Assembly (NCBI RefSeq): GCF_036379515.1
Contig: NZ_DASVGN010000038.1
Span: forward strand, 124,001 to 188,000
Direction of reading: 5' to 3'
Length of the DNA stretch: 64,000 bases
Source: Castellaniella sp036379515
Lineage (GTDB): Bacteria; Pseudomonadota; Gammaproteobacteria; Burkholderiales; Burkholderiaceae_B
Part shown: in pieces, positions 34,627 to 43,785 of the stretch
Position numbering within the stretch: position 1 is the first letter of the stretch
Layout of the letters: the number at the start of each line of letters is the position of its first letter
Program-made: the position numbers and the translations under genes
The notes under the pieces: generated by a model
The model's database searches: none
Told to the model about the DNA's origin: nothing
What the model saw: only the letters and a program-made list of their open reading frames with translations

Positions 34627-35703
34627 CTATTCTAATGCCTGTAACACGGCGTCGCCCATCTCGGAAGTCGAAACCTGGGTGGTTCCTGCCTCGTAAATGT
34701 CGCTTGTACGCAAACCCCGCGCCAGCACCGACTGAACCGCTGCCTCGATCCGGTCGGCCGCAGGCGCCTGATTCAGCGAATAACGCAGCATCATGGCGGC
34801 CGACAAAATGGTTGCCAGAGGATTCGCCACGTTCTTGCCTGCAATGTCGGGAGCCGAACCATGGCTGGGCTCATAGAGCCCCTGCTTGCTGGCATTGAGT
34901 GAGGCCGAAGGCAGCATGCCGATGGACCCCGTCAGCATGGCGGCTTCGTCAGAAAGAATGTCGCCAAAGAGATTGCCAGTGACCACCACGTCAAACGCCT
35001 TGGGCTCCCGCACCAACTGCATGGCCGCGTTGTCGACGTACATGTGGGATAGTTCAACCTGCGGGTACTCACGCGCCACGTCGATGACGATGTCGCGCCA
35101 GAACTGGGACGTCTCCAGGACGTTGGCCTTATCCACGCTGCACAGCTTGCGACTACGCTTGTCCGCTGCCTGGAAGGCCACGTGGGCAATGCGGCGAACC
35201 TCAGACTCGGCGTAGTGCATGGTGTCGAAGCCCTGACGTTCGCCCGCGAGCGGGCCGTCAGAAACCGTACGTACGCCACGCGGCTGGCCAAAGTAGATGT
35301 CGCCTGTAAGTTCACGCACGATCAGGATGTCCAGCCCTGACACCACCTCGGGCTTGAGAGACGAGGCATTGGCAAGCTCTGGATACAAAATGGCCGGGCG
35401 CAGGTTGGCAAACAGCCCCAACGCCTTGCGTAACCCCAGAACAGCCTGCTCAGGGCGCAAGGATCGCTCCAGATGGTCGTACTTCCAGTCGCCCACGGCA
35501 CCAAACAGCACCGCATCGGAATGGCGCGCCAGGTCAAGCGTGCTCGGCGGCAAAGGGTGCCCCTGTGCCGCGTAGGCCGCCCCACCCACGGGAGCCTCCG
35601 TGAACTCCAAGCCAAGATCCAACGCCTCCAGGACGCGCACAGCCTGCGCGATGATCTCCGGGCCAATGCCATCACCCGGCAATACGGCGATACGCGAACT
35701 CAT
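34627..35703 (-). CDS. leuB: 3-isopropylmalate dehydrogenase
   Basis: LeuB oxidises and decarboxylates 3-isopropylmalate with NAD+. The 358-residue protein begins SSRIAVLPGDGIGPEI; the substrate arginines are in RPAILYPELA and RELTGDIYFG, and the metal-binding aspartates in TGNLFGDILSDEAAM. The ATG overlaps the leuD stop (ATGA) and has AGGAG upstream. The order leuC-leuD-leuB-asd is conserved. Confidence 0.97.
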   Translation of the reverse strand: MSSRIAVLPGDGIGPEIIAQAVRVLEALDLGLEFTEAPVGGAAYAAQGHPLPPSTLDLARHSDAVLFGAVGDWKYDHLERSLRPEQAVLGLRKALGLFANLRPAILYPELANASSLKPEVVSGLDILIVRELTGDIYFGQPRGVRTVSDGPLAGERQGFDTMHYAESEVRRIAHVAFQAADKRSRKLCSVDKANVLETSQFWRDIVIDVAREYPQVELSHMYVDNAAMQLVREPKAFDVVVTGNLFGDILSDEAAMLTGSIGMLPSASLNASKQGLYEPSHGSAPDIAGKNVANPLATILSAAMMLRYSLNQAPAADRIEAAVQSVLARGLRTSDIYEAGTTQVSTSEMGDAVLQALE

Positions 35704-36347
35704 GCATGCTCCTTGACCAGCCAAGGGTTCCGCTCGAGACGCTGGGCCTCGAAGGCGCGAATTTCGTCTGCGTGCAAAAGCGTCTGGCCGATTTCATCCA
35801 GCCCCTTGAGCAGGGATTCTTTTCGATATGCATCGACGTCAAAAGGCCATGCAGCGCCGTCCGGGGCCTTGACGCACTGCGCAGACAGATCGACCGTCAG
35901 CTCATAGCCGGGCGCTGCAGCAACAGCCTGGAACAGGCCGGCTACCACATCTTCCGGCAGCACGATGGGCAGCAAGCCGTTCTTGAAACTGTTATTGAAG
36001 AAAATGTCGGCAAACGACGGCGCAATCAGCGCCCGAAAACCAAACTGCTGCAACGCCCAAGGCGCATGCTCACGACTGGAGCCGCAGCCAAAGTTTTTGC
36101 GCCCCAGCAAAATGGACGCCCCCTTGTAACGCGGCTGATTGAGCACGAATTCGGGATTGAGCGGCCGCGTGCTGTTGTCCATGCCGGGCTCGCCATGATC
36201 CAGATAGCGCAGCTCGTCGAACAGATTGGGCCCGAACCCTGACCGCTTGATGGATTTCAGGAACTGCTTGGGGATAATGAGATCCGTGTCCACATTCTCA
36301 CGGTCCAGGGGAGCCACCAGGCCCCGATGTGTAGTGAAGGCTTGCAT
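35700..36347 (-). CDS. leuD: 3-isopropylmalate dehydratase small subunit
   Basis: The swivel-domain subunit of isopropylmalate isomerase. The 215 residues start with MQAFTTHRGLVAPLDRENVD, and GRKNFGCGSSREHAPWAL is the substrate-binding loop. It follows leuC by nine bases and overlaps leuB by four. The subunit works with LeuC in the cytoplasm. Confidence 0.97.
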   Translation of the reverse strand: MQAFTTHRGLVAPLDRENVDTDLIIPKQFLKSIKRSGFGPNLFDELRYLDHGEPGMDNSTRPLNPEFVLNQPRYKGASILLGRKNFGCGSSREHAPWALQQFGFRALIAPSFADIFFNNSFKNGLLPIVLPEDVVAGLFQAVAAAPGYELTVDLSAQCVKAPDGAAWPFDVDAYRKESLLKGLDEIGQTLLHADEIRAFEAQRLERNPWLVKEHA

Positions 36348-36356
36348 GATGGCTTC

Positions 36357-37760
36357 CTATTGAAAAGTACGGACATCCACAAAATGGCCGGCAACCGCCG
36401 CAGCAGCAGCCATGGCCGGGCTGACAAGGTGCGTACGCCCACCCTGCCCCTGCCGCCCTTCAAAATTACGATTCGACGTGGACGCACAGCGTTCACCCGG
36501 GTCCAGTCGGTCGGCATTCATGGCCAGACACATGGAGCACCCCGGTTCCCGCCACTCGAAACCCGCCGCCAGGAAAATTTTGTCGAGTCCTTCTTTTTCT
36601 GCCTGGGACTTCACCAGCCCAGATCCCGGCACCACCATGGCCAACTTTACGTTGGCCGCTACGGTGTGCCCCTTGGCAACAGCCGCTGCCGCACGCAGAT
36701 CCTCGATGCGCGCATTGGTGCACGAGCCAATGAAGACCTTGTCCACGGGAATCTCGCCCATGGGCGTGCCGGGCTTCAGGTCCATGTACTTCAAGGCACG
36801 CTCCATACCTTTGCGACGCACCCCATCTGCCTGCGCAGCAGGGTCGGGCACACGGCCACTGACCGTCGTGACCATCTCGGGGGATGTGCCCCAGCTCACC
36901 TGCGGTTCAATCTGGGCCGCGTCGATTTCGACCACGCGGTCAAATTGCGCATCCGGATCTGAATGCAGCGTCTTCCAATAAGACACGGCCTGGTCCCAGA
37001 GCGCTCCCTCGGGGGCATAGGGTCGGCCTTTGAAGTAGTCGATCGTGGTCTGATCCACGGCTACCATACCCGAACGGGCGCCGGCTTCGATTGCCATGTT
37101 GCAGACTGTCAGGCGCCCTTCCATGGACAGCGCGCGCACGGCACTGCCTGCGAACTCGATGGCATGACCAGTACCACCCGCCGTACCGATCTGGCCGATG
37201 ACGTACAGAATCAGATCCTTGGCGGTACAGCCAAATGGCAACGTGCCCTCGACGCGAACCAGCATATTGCGGCTCTTCTTCATGAGAAGCGTCTGGGTGG
37301 CCAACACATGCTCGACTTCGGACGTGCCGATCCCAAAAGCCAGCGCGCCCATGGCGCCGTGAGTACTTGTGTGCGAATCACCACACACCACTGTCATGCC
37401 GGGCAAGGTGGCGCCCTGCTCGGGGCCGATGATGTGCACGATCCCCTGGCGTCTGTCGTTCATGCGAAATTGTGTAATGCCCCAGGCATCGCAATTTTTG
37501 TCCAGCGTATCCACCTGCAGCCGCGAAATCGGGTCCTTGATGCCCTGAGCCCGATCGGTCGTCGGCACGTTGTGATCGGACACCGCGAGGTTCGCGGCAA
37601 TACGCCACGGCTTGCGGCCTGCCAACTGCAAGCCTTCGAATGCCTGTGGGCTGGTCACCTCGTGAACGAGGTGACGGTCTATGTACAGCAGACAGGTACC
37701 GTCCGGGCCCTGATGCACCACATGGGCATCCCAGAGCTTGTCATACAAAGTTTGGGGCAT
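36357..37760 (-). CDS. leuC: 3-isopropylmalate dehydratase large subunit
   Basis: The [4Fe-4S] subunit that interconverts 2- and 3-isopropylmalate. The 467 residues include VCGDSHTSTHGAMGALAFG, the cluster cysteines in GSCTNARIEDL and GCSMCLAMN. I start at MPQTLYDKLWD, with AGGA nine bases upstream; an ATG five codons earlier is possible. It is first in the leu operon, preceded by a 149-base gap with a promoter candidate and two overlapping hairpins. Confidence 0.97.
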   Translation of the reverse strand: MPQTLYDKLWDAHVVHQGPDGTCLLYIDRHLVHEVTSPQAFEGLQLAGRKPWRIAANLAVSDHNVPTTDRAQGIKDPISRLQVDTLDKNCDAWGITQFRMNDRRQGIVHIIGPEQGATLPGMTVVCGDSHTSTHGAMGALAFGIGTSEVEHVLATQTLLMKKSRNMLVRVEGTLPFGCTAKDLILYVIGQIGTAGGTGHAIEFAGSAVRALSMEGRLTVCNMAIEAGARSGMVAVDQTTIDYFKGRPYAPEGALWDQAVSYWKTLHSDPDAQFDRVVEIDAAQIEPQVSWGTSPEMVTTVSGRVPDPAAQADGVRRKGMERALKYMDLKPGTPMGEIPVDKVFIGSCTNARIEDLRAAAAVAKGHTVAANVKLAMVVPGSGLVKSQAEKEGLDKIFLAAGFEWREPGCSMCLAMNADRLDPGERCASTSNRNFEGRQGQGGRTHLVSPAMAAAAAVAGHFVDVRTFQ

Positions 37761-37790
37761 GATTGTGTCCTGCAATATGGAAAACGGTCG

Positions 37791-37811
37791 AATCAGGCGT
37801 CTGATTGCCTG
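37791..37811 (-). other. Two mutually exclusive hairpins in the leuC leader
   Basis: AATCAG/CTGATT (37791-37806, 4-base loop) and CAGGC/GCCTG (37794-37811, 8-base loop) are perfect inverted repeats that overlap, so only one can form at a time. They lie 31-51 bases upstream of the leuC ATG. No T-run or leucine-rich leader peptide accompanies them, so this is not a classical attenuator. A role in mRNA stability or as a regulator site is possible. Confidence 0.35.
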
Positions 37812-37822
37812 GAGTCAAAACC

Positions 37823-37850
37823 ATTATGACAGCCTGGACTTGCGCAACAA
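37823..37850 (-). promoter_or_regulatory. Candidate leuCDB-asd promoter
   Basis: On the minus strand TTGTTG (37845-37850) and CATAAT (37823-37828) are 16 bases apart. The start of transcription would lie near 37815, leaving a leader of about 55 bases. CTTG and CAAG arms flank the -35 region (37839-37851), which may be a regulator site. LeuO/LeuR-type control cannot be decided. Confidence 0.35.
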
Positions 37851-37909
37851 GCCCAGTCGTTATCCTAGTATTGCAGGTAACTGGTACCCTGAGTGACCTG
37901 CCCGACGAC

Positions 37910-38968
37910 CTAGCCGCACTGCGCCCGCTGACGCAACGCGTGATCCATGAGCACAATGGCCAGCAAGGCCTCGGCAATAGGCGTAGCCCGAATCGCCACG
38001 CAAGGGTCATGGCGTCCCAGCGTCTGCACCATGACAGGCTCATTGGCCTTGTTGACCGAATGGCGTTCGATCCGAATGCTGGATGTAGGCTTGACCGCCA
38101 GCGACACCGTCACGGGCTGCCCCGAAGAAATCCCGCCCAGCGTCCCGCCTGCATGATTGCTGAAGAATCCGTCTGGCCCCAGCTCATCCCCCTGTTCGGA
38201 ACCCCGCATCGTGATGCAGTCAAAGCCCGAGCCAATGGAAACGCCTTTGACCGCGTTCAAACCCATCATGGCGTGCGCGATGTCGGCATCCAGGCGGTCG
38301 TAGATGGGCTCCCCCCACCCCGTAGGAACCCCTTCGGCGACGACCTCGATACGCGCACCGATGGAGTCACCATCATGGCGTAACTGGTCCATGAAGGATT
38401 CAAGCTGCGGCACAATGGCCGCATTGGGTGCATAGAACGGATTTTCGGGGACTGCATCCCAAGAATCGAAAGGAATGGGAATCGGGCCCAGCTGACTCAT
38501 GTAGCCCCGAATGACTACGCCATGTTCCTGTTCGAGCCATTTGCGTGCAATCGCCCCTGCGGCGACGGTCGGGGCCGTCAATCGGGCCGATGAGCGCCCG
38601 CCCCCACGCGGATCGCGAATACCGTACTTCTTCCAGTACGCATAATCGGCATGCCCCGGACGGAAGGTTTCAGCAATGCTCTGGTAATCGCGGCTGCGGG
38701 CATCGGTATTGCGAATCAAGAGGCTGATGGGGGTTCCGGTGGTCTGGCCTTCAAAGACCCCGGACAAGATTTCGACTGTATCCGGTTCACGCCGCTGCGT
38801 CACGTGACGTGAGGTGCCCGGGCGGCGCCGGTCCAGCTGTACTTGAATGTCGGCTTCGGACAGCGGCAGGCCCGGAGGGCAACCGTCAACTACCGCCCCA
38901 ATGGCCGGCCCATGGGACTCGCCAAAATTGGTCACGCGAAACAGGGTACCCAGAGTGTTGCCAGCCAT
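37910..38968 (-). CDS. aroC: Chorismate synthase
   Basis: AroC forms chorismate from EPSP using reduced FMN. The 352-residue protein has the three family signatures: GESHGPAIGAVVDGCPPGL, the central region GGGRSSARLTAPTVAAGAIA (about 120-140), and RATPIAEALLA near the end. It follows selO by 45 bases and precedes the leu operon by 149 bases, on the minus strand. Confidence 0.97.
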   Translation of the reverse strand: MAGNTLGTLFRVTNFGESHGPAIGAVVDGCPPGLPLSEADIQVQLDRRRPGTSRHVTQRREPDTVEILSGVFEGQTTGTPISLLIRNTDARSRDYQSIAETFRPGHADYAYWKKYGIRDPRGGGRSSARLTAPTVAAGAIARKWLEQEHGVVIRGYMSQLGPIPIPFDSWDAVPENPFYAPNAAIVPQLESFMDQLRHDGDSIGARIEVVAEGVPTGWGEPIYDRLDADIAHAMMGLNAVKGVSIGSGFDCITMRGSEQGDELGPDGFFSNHAGGTLGGISSGQPVTVSLAVKPTSSIRIERHSVNKANEPVMVQTLGRHDPCVAIRATPIAEALLAIVLMDHALRQRAQCG

Positions 38969-39013
38969 GATCGATTCGTAGAGGAGGTCGGAATTTCACC
39001 GCATTATGACATC

Positions 39014-40492
39014 TCAGGAAGAGCAGCTCACCGCGACCTGGGGCAGATCATCTCGGGGTGGGCGGGCCAGATCTTCGCAGCCCGGATGGAATTCATACGG
39101 CCGGCGCAAGACCGTAAACAGTCGGTCCAACCTGGAAACGTCCCCTTGTTGAACTGCCACGATGGCCTCCTGCGCCAAATGGTTGCGCAAGACATACAAA
39201 GGATTGCTCGCGTCCATCTGCGTGCGGCGTACTGGCCAAGTGCCAGGATCTTCCTGTGCAAGACGCGCGACATAGCGATCCAGCCACGCCTGCGCGGGCG
39301 CGGGATCGGCGAACAAAGACAGCCAGGGTGTCGCATCACTCGAAACTTGCGCGAGATGCCGAAAGGCCAGTGTGAAATCCGCGTGCTGCGAATGCAGCAG
39401 GGCCCACCAGTCGTTTTCCAACGCAAGATCTTCCGACCGCCACGCAGAGAGCCCCCACTTGCGCGCCAGCCCTTCACGATAGGCTTGAAGGAACAGGCTT
39501 TCGAACGACTGCAGGCACGCGTCCAGGGATGGCACGTCGCACCCCAGTACCTGGAAGCTCTCGGCCAGGCGGTAGAGATTCCAGCGCGCCACACCGGGTT
39601 GCGCATTCCAGGCATAACGACCTGAAGTATCGCTGTGGTTACACACGTGGTCGATCTGAAACCCATCCATGAAGCCGTAAGGGCCGTAGTCCAGCGTGAG
39701 GCCCAGGATGGACATATTGTCGGTGTTCATCACCCCATGGCAAAACCCGACCAGCTGCCATCGGGCCAGCAAGCGCGCCGTTCGTTGAACCACTTCAGAG
39801 AGCAGGTTCAGCGCCATTTGCGCAACATCGGGAGACTCGGCGCTTCCCACCCAGCAGTGGGGATAAAAACGCTGTACTACATAACACAGCAGCGCCGCCT
39901 GATCGTGGTGCGAGGATGCCCAGTGTTCGAAGTGACCAAAGCGAATGAACGAAGGGGCAAGGCGCGCCACGATGGCGGCGGTCTCCAGGGATTCGCGCAC
40001 CACGCGATCGTCCGAAGCCACGAGTGCCAGCGCGCGCGTTGTAGGGATGCCCAGCCCGTTCATGGCCTCGCTTGCCAGGTACTCGCGCACACTGGAACGC
40101 AGGACAGCCCAACCATCGCCCATGCGCGAATACGGAGTCCGCCCAGACCCCTTGAGCTGGAGCTCCCAGGTGGTTTCTCCCAGCGTGATGTCACCCAGCA
40201 GGTGCGCGCGTCCATCGCCCAGTTGGCCCGCCCAGACGCCAAATTGATGGCCGCTATAGACCGTTGCAATCGGCGCAATATCCGCCGCCAGCCTGCGGCC
40301 ACCTGCGCACAGCGCCAGAAACGCGGCGCTGTGACAATCAGACTCTGTCAGGCCAAGCATGGAGGCAAGCTCGGCATCGACATGCAGCAGGCGGGGCGCC
40401 GTCAGCGGTCTCGGTTCGACGCAGCTGTAGAAGGTCGCGGGCAAGGTTGCAAACGAACACCTCAGCCGCGCCTGGCTGAACAGTTCATCCAT
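39014..40492 (-). CDS. selO: SelO-family protein adenylyltransferase (AMPylase)
   Basis: SelO (YdiU/UPF0061) is a pseudokinase-fold enzyme that transfers AMP to protein side chains, linked to redox stress. The 492-residue protein has GRTPYSRMGDGWAVLRSSVR, GVMNTDNMSILG with the catalytic Asp region, and DYGPYGFMDGF. The C-terminus ends SCSS; the Cys third from the end corresponds to the selenocysteine of eukaryotic SelO. It overlaps the DUF2069 gene by eight bases. I start at MDELFSQARLR. Confidence 0.92.
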   Translation of the reverse strand: MDELFSQARLRCSFATLPATFYSCVEPRPLTAPRLLHVDAELASMLGLTESDCHSAAFLALCAGGRRLAADIAPIATVYSGHQFGVWAGQLGDGRAHLLGDITLGETTWELQLKGSGRTPYSRMGDGWAVLRSSVREYLASEAMNGLGIPTTRALALVASDDRVVRESLETAAIVARLAPSFIRFGHFEHWASSHHDQAALLCYVVQRFYPHCWVGSAESPDVAQMALNLLSEVVQRTARLLARWQLVGFCHGVMNTDNMSILGLTLDYGPYGFMDGFQIDHVCNHSDTSGRYAWNAQPGVARWNLYRLAESFQVLGCDVPSLDACLQSFESLFLQAYREGLARKWGLSAWRSEDLALENDWWALLHSQHADFTLAFRHLAQVSSDATPWLSLFADPAPAQAWLDRYVARLAQEDPGTWPVRRTQMDASNPLYVLRNHLAQEAIVAVQQGDVSRLDRLFTVLRRPYEFHPGCEDLARPPRDDLPQVAVSCSS

Positions 40493-40850
40493 GGCGAGCG
40501 GCCTTCTTGGCCGGACGCACGTACAGGATCGCACCCAGATACAGGCCCAGCGAAAGAATGATTTCAAGTCCGGCCAAAGCGGCTGAAACAGGGGAAAGAT
40601 CAGACCAGGCGCGCACCACCCCTTCCATCAGGTAGAGCAAACTGAGCATGGACACCCACTGCATGGTGTAGAGGCTGCCCTTGAGAACGCCTCGCACGGC
40701 AAACAGCAGAGGGACGGCTTTGAGCACCATGAGGCTGCCATGGGGGTGCAGAGGGGCCCAGCGCCATTCCCACCCCACGCACAGAACAATGAGGCCGAGC
40801 AAGCTGACCACGGCGAGCCCATGCAGCTCGCGACTGAGTTTGACTTCCAT
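40485..40850 (-). CDS. DUF2069 membrane protein
   Basis: A 121-residue inner-membrane protein with four hydrophobic segments (about 10-27, 38-52, 60-75, 88-110) and a basic C-terminus (RPAKKAARHG). The WEWRWAPLHPHGSLMVLKAVPLL and YTMQWVSMLSLLYLMEG regions match the DUF2069 family, whose function is unknown. It is divergent from the YihY gene with 32 bases between, so the two promoters must overlap. Its 3' end overlaps selO. Confidence 0.8.
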   Translation of the reverse strand: MEVKLSRELHGLAVVSLLGLIVLCVGWEWRWAPLHPHGSLMVLKAVPLLFAVRGVLKGSLYTMQWVSMLSLLYLMEGVVRAWSDLSPVSAALAGLEIILSLGLYLGAILYVRPAKKAARHG

Positions 40851-40882
40851 ACTGATATTATGACCTGAAAACTCGACGGCCC

Positions 40883-42148
40883 ATGCCTATGCAGCCCTCC
40901 GATCCGTCCGTACCCGAGCCCCCGACCGGCACTCGTCGTGCGCACGCGGCCGACATCTTGCGCTTTACGCTGGATTTCGCCGGCCATCGGCGCCTGACAC
41001 GAGTGGCTTCCAGCGTGACCTTCACGACCGTACTCGCCATCGTGCCGCTATTGGCCGTCGTATTGGCACTGTTCACAGCCTTTCCGCTCTTCGCCGAATT
41101 TCGCACGGCACTGGAAGCCTTCCTGGCCGAGAGCCTGCTTCCGCCTTCGGTGTCCGACACGATCATGCGCTACCTGAACCAGTTCGCCGCGCAGGCCTCC
41201 GGCCTGACCGCCGTGGGTGGAGCCTTCCTGGTCGTGACCTCCATCTTGCTCATCATGACCATCGACCAGGCCTTCAACGAAATCTGGAGCGTGACCCGTC
41301 AAAGGCCATTGCGACAACGCCTGCTGGTCTACTGGGCAATCATCTCGCTGGGACCGATCCTGACTGGCGCCAGCCTCTGGGCCAGCTCAGTGCTGACGCG
41401 CGAGTCGCTTGGCTACATTGCGATACTCCCTGTGGGTCAAGGCCTGTTGCTGTCGATCATGCCGTTTGCCCTTTCAGTCCTGGGGTTCACGGCCCTGTTC
41501 GTTGTCGTCCCCAACTGCCGCGTGCTCTGGCGTGATGCGCTGCTGGGGGGATTGGGCACAGCCTTGGTGCTCACGCTCATGAAGACCGCCTTCACCGAGT
41601 ACCTGACACGATTTCCGTCTTATACCGTCATCTATGGCGCGTTTGCGACGTTACCGATTTTCCTGCTCTGGATCTACCTGCCATGGCTCGTGGTGCTCAT
41701 GGGGGCCACGGTCGCCTCACTGATGCCCGCGCTACGACTCAGACGCTGGACGCGACTGCGGCACCCGGGGGAGCAAGCCACTGACGCCCTGCGCATTCTG
41801 AACCTGCTCTGGTGCTCACGCAGCGACCACCCGCCAGGACGCAGCGCAAGTTACATGGGTCGACATCTGAGGACACACCCTGATTCGTTACGCGAATTGC
41901 TCGATCAGCTAGGCACCTTGGGCTACATCGCACCGGTCGCAGACAGCGACCGGTGGATCCTGGCCTGCGACCCATTGGAAACTACCGCAGGACCTCTGGT
42001 AGATTCCCTGCTGATCGAGCGCAGCCAGCCAGCGCTCACCCCCACTTTGCTGCAAGCGTTGGCCAACGCATTGCTCCTGAAACCAGACACCTTGCAAGAC
42101 CTATTTCAGCAAGAAGCTTCCGCCCCTTTTGAGGATGATGCACAATAG
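40883..42148 (+). CDS. YihY/UPF0761 family membrane protein
   Basis: A 421-residue inner-membrane protein. About six membrane segments span residues 35-290; LTRVASSVTFTTVLAIVPLL and FLLWIYLPWLVVLMGA are typical. The C-terminal 120 residues are a soluble domain with a winged-helix feel (DSLRELLDQLGTLGYIAPV). Older annotations call the family RNase BN; that activity belongs to a different protein, so I do not assign it. It lies 38 bases before the CBS gene. Confidence 0.88.
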   Translation: MPMQPSDPSVPEPPTGTRRAHAADILRFTLDFAGHRRLTRVASSVTFTTVLAIVPLLAVVLALFTAFPLFAEFRTALEAFLAESLLPPSVSDTIMRYLNQFAAQASGLTAVGGAFLVVTSILLIMTIDQAFNEIWSVTRQRPLRQRLLVYWAIISLGPILTGASLWASSVLTRESLGYIAILPVGQGLLLSIMPFALSVLGFTALFVVVPNCRVLWRDALLGGLGTALVLTLMKTAFTEYLTRFPSYTVIYGAFATLPIFLLWIYLPWLVVLMGATVASLMPALRLRRWTRLRHPGEQATDALRILNLLWCSRSDHPPGRSASYMGRHLRTHPDSLRELLDQLGTLGYIAPVADSDRWILACDPLETTAGPLVDSLLIERSQPALTPTLLQALANALLLKPDTLQDLFQQEASAPFEDDAQ

Positions 42149-42186
42149 CAAAACGTAGGCGCATTGTTGCGTCCGAGGTACTCACA

Positions 42187-42651
42187 ATGCTGAAAGTCAA
42201 CGAAATCCTGCGCGTCAAGGGCCACACTCTCTACACAGGAACCCCTGACATGCTGGTGCGCGATGCCATCACCTCCATGAGCCAACTTGACATAGGGTCG
42301 CTCGTCATCATGGAACACGGGCAATTGGTGGGGATGCTGACGTTTCGCGAGATCATCAACCATCTCAACGAGCACAACGGCGAGTCCGGCACCTTCACAG
42401 TGCGCAGCATCATGGATGACGCCCCCGTCAGCGTCACACCCAATACCGATGCCGACGAAGTCCAACGCCTCATGCTCGACAAGCACGCGCGCTATATCCC
42501 GGTCATGGACGGCCCCACGCTCATGGGCGTGATCTCGTTCTACGATATGGCCCGCGCCATCGTCGAAGCTCAGCAATTCGAAAACGACATGCTCAAGGCT
42601 TATATCCGCGACTGGCCTGCCGATACCTCAGAGCCGGCTCGCAAGAACTGA
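42187..42651 (+). CDS. CBS-domain protein
   Basis: A 154-residue protein made of two CBS motifs (about 8-65 and 72-130) and a short tail. DIGSLVIMEHGQLVGMLTFREI and HARYIPVMDGPTLMGVISFYDM (the end of each motif) show the usual pattern. Pairs of CBS domains bind adenosyl ligands such as AMP, ATP or SAM and regulate partners. The partner is not evident. It is convergent with dusA (28 bases). Confidence 0.88.
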   Translation: MLKVNEILRVKGHTLYTGTPDMLVRDAITSMSQLDIGSLVIMEHGQLVGMLTFREIINHLNEHNGESGTFTVRSIMDDAPVSVTPNTDADEVQRLMLDKHARYIPVMDGPTLMGVISFYDMARAIVEAQQFENDMLKAYIRDWPADTSEPARKN

Positions 42652-42679
42652 CCGTTCCTGCCACGCAGGGGAAATTGAC

Positions 42680-43663
42680 TCAGGTTGCCAGCGCACCCAG
42701 CCCCTGCTCCCAGGCGTGCCTGAGCACCTGAGGGCCTTGGGCTTTCAAGGCCTTGGGGTCTGACAGCAGGCGGCGCCATTGTCGCGCACCGGGCTGACCT
42801 GCGCGCCATCCCAGGATGCCCCTGAACAGGATATTCAACGGGACTCCATTCCCATGCTGCGCCTGAACGTAGCTGAAAAACGCTTCGAAGACTTCATCGG
42901 GGCTCTTGCGTGCACCATCAGGAGCGACCAGGGCCCCAAGCGCCGATAAAGTTTCAGGGTGGTGCCATGCAGCACGCCCCAGCATCACGCCATCGAGCGC
43001 CCGCATCCAGTGCTGGCAATCCTGCACGTCGGTCAGGCCGCCGTTCAGGATCACGCCAGCATCAGGAAAATCCTGCTTGAGCTTAAGCACGTCGTCGTAG
43101 CGCAACGGCGGAATCTGCCGATTGTCTTTGGGCGAAAGCCCCTTCAGGACCGCGTTTCGTGCGTGCGCGATGAACACGCGACAACCGGCTTCGTACAAGG
43201 TACCCACGAAATCCCGCACAAAGCCGTAAGAAGTGTCTGCATCGAGCCCGAGGCGATGCTTGACCGTGACCGGAATATCAACGACGTCTTGCATGGCCTT
43301 GATACAGTCAGCCACCAGACGCGGTTCAGCCATCAGGCAGGCTCCAAAGGCCCCTTTCTGCACTCTTTCAGACGGACAGCCGCAATTGAGATTGATCTCG
43401 TCGTAACCCCACTGTTCGCCAAGGCGTGCACAACGCGCCAGCGCTTCCGGCTCGCACCCGCCCAGTTGCAAGGCCACAGGATGCTCTGCTGGATCAAAGT
43501 CCAGGTGGCGCGGTGCATCGCCATGCAGCAGCGCACCAGTCGTGACCATCTCGGTATACAAACGCGCAGACGGCGCCAGAAGGCGATGAAAATAGCGGCA
43601 ATGACGGTCCGTGACGTCGATCATGGGAGCCACGCACAGTCGCCAGGAAGAAAACACAGACAT
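42680..43663 (-). CDS. dusA: tRNA-dihydrouridine synthase A
   Basis: DusA reduces uridine to dihydrouridine in the tRNA D-loop (U20/U20a) with FMN and NADPH. The 327-residue protein has the FMN motif LCVAPMIDVTDRHCR, the catalytic Cys C96 in NCGCPSERV and the DusA-type SPKDNRQIPPLRYDDV segment, which separates it from DusB and DusC. I use the ATG at 43661-43663; a TTG six codons upstream is also open. It is divergent from thrB. Confidence 0.93.
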   Translation of the reverse strand: MSVFSSWRLCVAPMIDVTDRHCRYFHRLLAPSARLYTEMVTTGALLHGDAPRHLDFDPAEHPVALQLGGCEPEALARCARLGEQWGYDEINLNCGCPSERVQKGAFGACLMAEPRLVADCIKAMQDVVDIPVTVKHRLGLDADTSYGFVRDFVGTLYEAGCRVFIAHARNAVLKGLSPKDNRQIPPLRYDDVLKLKQDFPDAGVILNGGLTDVQDCQHWMRALDGVMLGRAAWHHPETLSALGALVAPDGARKSPDEVFEAFFSYVQAQHGNGVPLNILFRGILGWRAGQPGARQWRRLLSDPKALKAQGPQVLRHAWEQGLGALAT

Positions 43664-43748
43664 ACAGAAGTTCCACGACAATTGGTCATTTTAACGAGGC
43701 CGGCTGGGGGGCGGAACTGCACGGGCGAGGGAGGCGAGTCGTTTCGTC

Positions 43749-43754
43749 TAAAAT
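43749..43754 (+). promoter_or_regulatory. Candidate -10 element for thrB
   Basis: TAAAAT within GTCTAAAATG lies 31 bases before the thrB ATG. The identical ten-base context occurs before the PAS kinase gene. No good -35 is seen at 17 or 18 bases upstream. Confidence 0.3.
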
Positions 43755-43785
43755 GCGGCCTTGACCCCACTGTCTTCTGTGTTCC

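Noticed and set aside
37761..37909. Leader peptide or T-box for leucine control upstream of leuC
   Set aside because: I found no short frame with leucine codons on the minus strand, no T-box consensus and no terminator.
40883..42148. Annotation of the YihY-family gene as ribonuclease BN
   Set aside because: That name came from a wrong assignment; RNase BN/Z is a metallo-beta-lactamase protein, while this is a membrane protein without nuclease motifs.
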